Shown here one piece after another: positions 62,310 to 64,000 of a DNA stretch of 64,000 nucleotides; positions within the stretch are counted from its first letter, which is position 1, and the number at the start of each line of letters is the position of its first letter. The notes beneath the pieces were generated by a model. It searched no databases, had not been told where the DNA came from, and saw only the letters and a list, made by a program, of their open reading frames with translations. This DNA is from Symbiodinium microadriaticum (lineage: Eukaryota; Sar; Dinophyceae; Suessiales; Symbiodiniaceae), in NCBI GenBank assembly GCA_001939145.1, contig LSRX01001196.1, positions 97,971-161,970 of the forward strand, in the 5' to 3' direction. The translations under genes and the position numbers were made by a program.

Positions 62310-63700
62310 ATGAAAAGATTCGGTGTGAGGTGGACTCCTCAGGAATTCCTACAGCAGGCCAAAGAGGTCAGACATCCCATGAACCCAGAGCAAGCTTTGT
62401 CGGTTATAACCATCCGTCAGATGGCGGCTGACCTGGAATCTCAGGAGCAGGCGTTCAAGGAGAAGCTGGATCCGTTGGTAGCGAAGATCCTTAAACCCAA
62501 ACGGATTCTCTTGTGGAAGAGCCTACTTTTGGCCGCGAACTATGACGACATGGAGATAGTGGATCTGGTTTCACAAGGCATACCTCTGACAGGCTCTCAT
62601 GGACCAGTTCCCGCTCTACCGGAGAAGTTGGTCCCGGCGACGGATTCGCTCGAATCGCTACTCGCATCATCGGAAATCAGAAGGAAGGCCCTGACTTCTT
62701 CAAGGAAGGAGACATCGGACAAAGAGCAGAACGACCTTACAGAATCTTCAGACGAAGAAGTAAGGAGAGGTGAATTGGAGGGTCCCTTTTCAGAAGAAGA
62801 GGTGACGCGACACTTCGGTTCCAAGGAGTGGCTTCTCAACCCGAGGTTTGCGCTGTACCCAGGCGTCAAAATGAAGCTTCGGGTTATAGACGACGCCAAA
62901 CGATCGGGTCTGAACGAGGCTTTCCAGAGGACATGTGCGGCCACACTGATGGATCTGGACGCCCTCACCTGCCTCCTCGCAACCATTGCAAAAGCAATAA
63001 CAGAGGGACAATTCCAAGGAGTGGGCGTGGACGATCAAGTGAGAGCTGAACAATTAATGGCTTGGAAGGACTCTGGACCTATCTCGGGCGTACAAATAAC
63101 TACCCAGTGACCCAGCCAGTCGGAGAGTGTGTGTCCTGGGGTTCCTCAAGCAAAACGAGTGGGTGTACTATAGATGCAATGTGCTACCCTTCGGCGCGAG
63201 GGCATCCGTTTTCTCGTTCCTCAGGGTATCGAGGTCATTACACTTCATTATGGCCAAATACCTACAGGCGCTCAATACGGTATTCTTCGACGACTTCCCG
63301 ATGGTCAGCACATCTGGTGGGTCGAATATACTACAGAAAGCAGCATCTGCAGTATTGAACCTACTGGGTTGGGCCCACGCGGAAGAAGGAGAGAAGGCAC
63401 CGGGGTTCCAGAATGACTTTGTAGCTCTGGGAGTGCAGGTCGTTATGCGGGACCTTGGCCGAGGATCCTTCGAGATCAAGAACAAGCCAGGCCGGGTTGA
63501 AAAGCTCGTGTCCATGATAGAAGAAGCGGCGATCAGACCGGATGTGGCCAAAGCTCTGCCTGAGCTACAAGGGCACCTCAATTTTGCATCCGGTTTCTTC
63601 TTCAATAAGGGTCTGCGATTTCTCGCCAAGGCGCTGACAAAGCATCGACGAACCCAGAGTCGGAGATGTTTCAAGGGCTGTGTAAGGCGGCGGTATCTCT
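62310..63700 (+). pseudogene. Reverse transcriptase of the retroelement (frameshift and internal stop)
   Basis: The first part, ATG 62310 to about 63060 (KRFGVRWTPQEFLQQAKEVR ... KMKLRVIDDAKRSGLNEAF), contains the thumb-side lead-in typical of DIRS RTs (R-V-I-D-D-A/S). After a frameshift near 63060 the palm begins TLDLSRAYK, then TAA (63097-63099) where CAA (Q) is expected in the LSxAYKQ motif. LPSDPASRRVCVLG and VYYRCNVLPFGARASVFSF follow. The catalytic box is FFDDF (63292-63300 region), in place of YxDD. It continues to QGHLNFASGFFFNKG and shifts again near 63655. Confidence 0.75.
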
Positions 63701-64000
63701 GTTGAAGTCCACCCCACCGCGGACACTGGACCTTGGCATCCTGGGCCCTCCCCTCCTCGTCTTCACAGACGGAGCGTGGGAGGCGGGCCATGCGGGAGCT
63801 GGGGCAGTCATTCATTGCTGCGCCACAGGCGCGACGCTGGCATGTGAGATTCCAGTGCCTCAGGACCTCATAAAGGTGTGGCTCCAGGAGGCTGGTGAGC
63901 AAATCATTTGTCAAATCGAAATGTGGGCGTTCCTGGCTCTGAGGGTGACCATGAGCAGCAGCTTCACTGCGATACCTACAGTGGCCTGGATAGACAATGA
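63655..64000 (+). CDS. RNase H domain of the retroelement (partial, cut by window end)
   Basis: Third frame, from about 63655 (NPESEMFQGLCKAAVSLLK) onward. LLVFTDGAWEAGHAGAGAV carries the first catalytic Asp, ICQIEMWAFLALRV the Glu, and VAWIDNE at the very edge the second Asp. These fit an RNase H active site (D-E-D). The domain follows the RT connection region as expected and degrades RNA in the RNA-DNA hybrid. The last residue is cut by the window edge. Confidence 0.75.

Larger units (their letters stand above)
57240..64000 (+). mobile_element. Tyrosine-recombinase (DIRS/Ngaro-like) retroelement, decayed, cut by window edge
   Basis: Ordered parts on one strand: tyrosine recombinase (57300-59226), Gag-like CCCH protein (59351-60589), dioxygenase-like and methyltransferase-like domains (60590-62290), reverse transcriptase (62310-63700), and RNase H (from about 63655 to the edge). 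A recombinase-plus-RT set without integrase is the signature of DIRS-like elements. Here the recombinase is first and the methyltransferase precedes the RT, unlike the usual Gag-YR or RT-RH-MT layouts I know. At least nine frame changes and one internal stop in the RT mark this copy as non-autonomous. The terminal repeats were not identified. Confidence 0.75.

Noticed and set aside
1-64000. True chromosome end (telomere)
   Set aside because: The TTTAGGG arrays are short, interrupted, in both orientations and flanked by unique DNA; none is terminal.
1-64000. CRISPR array
   Set aside because: Repeats are telomere-like words and inverted-repeat elements; no regular repeat-spacer pattern, and the DNA is eukaryotic.
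1-64000. Dinoflagellate spliced-leader relic or SL RNA gene
   Set aside because: I looked for the conserved leader core by eye on both strands and did not see it; a computed search could still find a degenerate copy.
1-64000. tRNA, 5S rRNA or other RNA genes
   Set aside because: No cloverleaf box sequences or rRNA words were noticed; not excluded without a covariance-model scan.

Overview
This window looks like nuclear DNA of a dinoflagellate, most likely of the Symbiodiniaceae/Suessiales type. The reasons are: (i) plant/alveolate-type telomere-like TTTAGGG/CCCTAAA words scattered through nearly all non-coding DNA and inside introns; (ii) a multi-exon gene whose inferred introns use GC donors about as often as GT donors; (iii) protein families I associate with dinoflagellates (the methyltransferase-like 'FDSIELFAG' family and the 'RLSRAMEP' family); (iv) a tyrosine-recombinase retroelement with added DNA-modification-type domains. 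No rRNA, tRNA, CRISPR or bacterial operon was seen. Family names rest on motif recognition by eye; no search was run.

Layout. 1-6.1 kb is non-coding: telomere-like repeats and short inverted-repeat elements. 6.2-7.7 kb is ambiguous. About 7.69-19.03 kb is best read as one long plus-strand gene. Exons 1-6 (7686-10353) give an N-terminal helical part, an acidic linker, an RG-rich and a Lys/Ala/Pro-rich tail, and a conserved module. Exons at 11547-13533 encode a DNA-methyltransferase-like domain. Exons at 15252-16660 encode a long 17-residue-repeat coiled coil. Exons at 16763-19026 encode a C-terminal domain and a basic tail. 19.53-21.51 kb is a single 660-residue ORF of an unidentified, possibly transposon-derived family. 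21.5-46.9 kb is almost gene-free: telomere-like repeats, at least ten families of short inverted-repeat (MITE-like) elements, microsatellites, and a frameshifted relic of a Helitron protein near 37.2-37.6 kb. 46.9-53.2 kb is a GC-rich autonomous Helitron (HUH Rep plus PIF1-type helicase, split by one frameshift). 53473-53893 is an assembly gap. 54-56 kb is again repetitive.

From about 57.3 kb to the right edge lies a GC-rich, frameshifted tyrosine-recombinase (DIRS/Ngaro-like) retroelement running off the window. Its order is tyrosine recombinase, Gag-like protein with a Cys/His finger, an in-frame UGA-CUA leaky-stop context, a 2-oxoglutarate/Fe(II) dioxygenase-like domain, a cytosine-methyltransferase-like domain, reverse transcriptase, and RNase H. 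The pairing of a dioxygenase with a methyltransferase inside one retroelement polyprotein is the most interesting system here. The same methyltransferase-like fold also occurs in the host-type gene at 11.5-13.5 kb.

The short inverted-repeat families are called A-J here (my labels). For some of them target-site duplications can be read directly: TA for families A, F and H, and TTA/TAA for families D and G.
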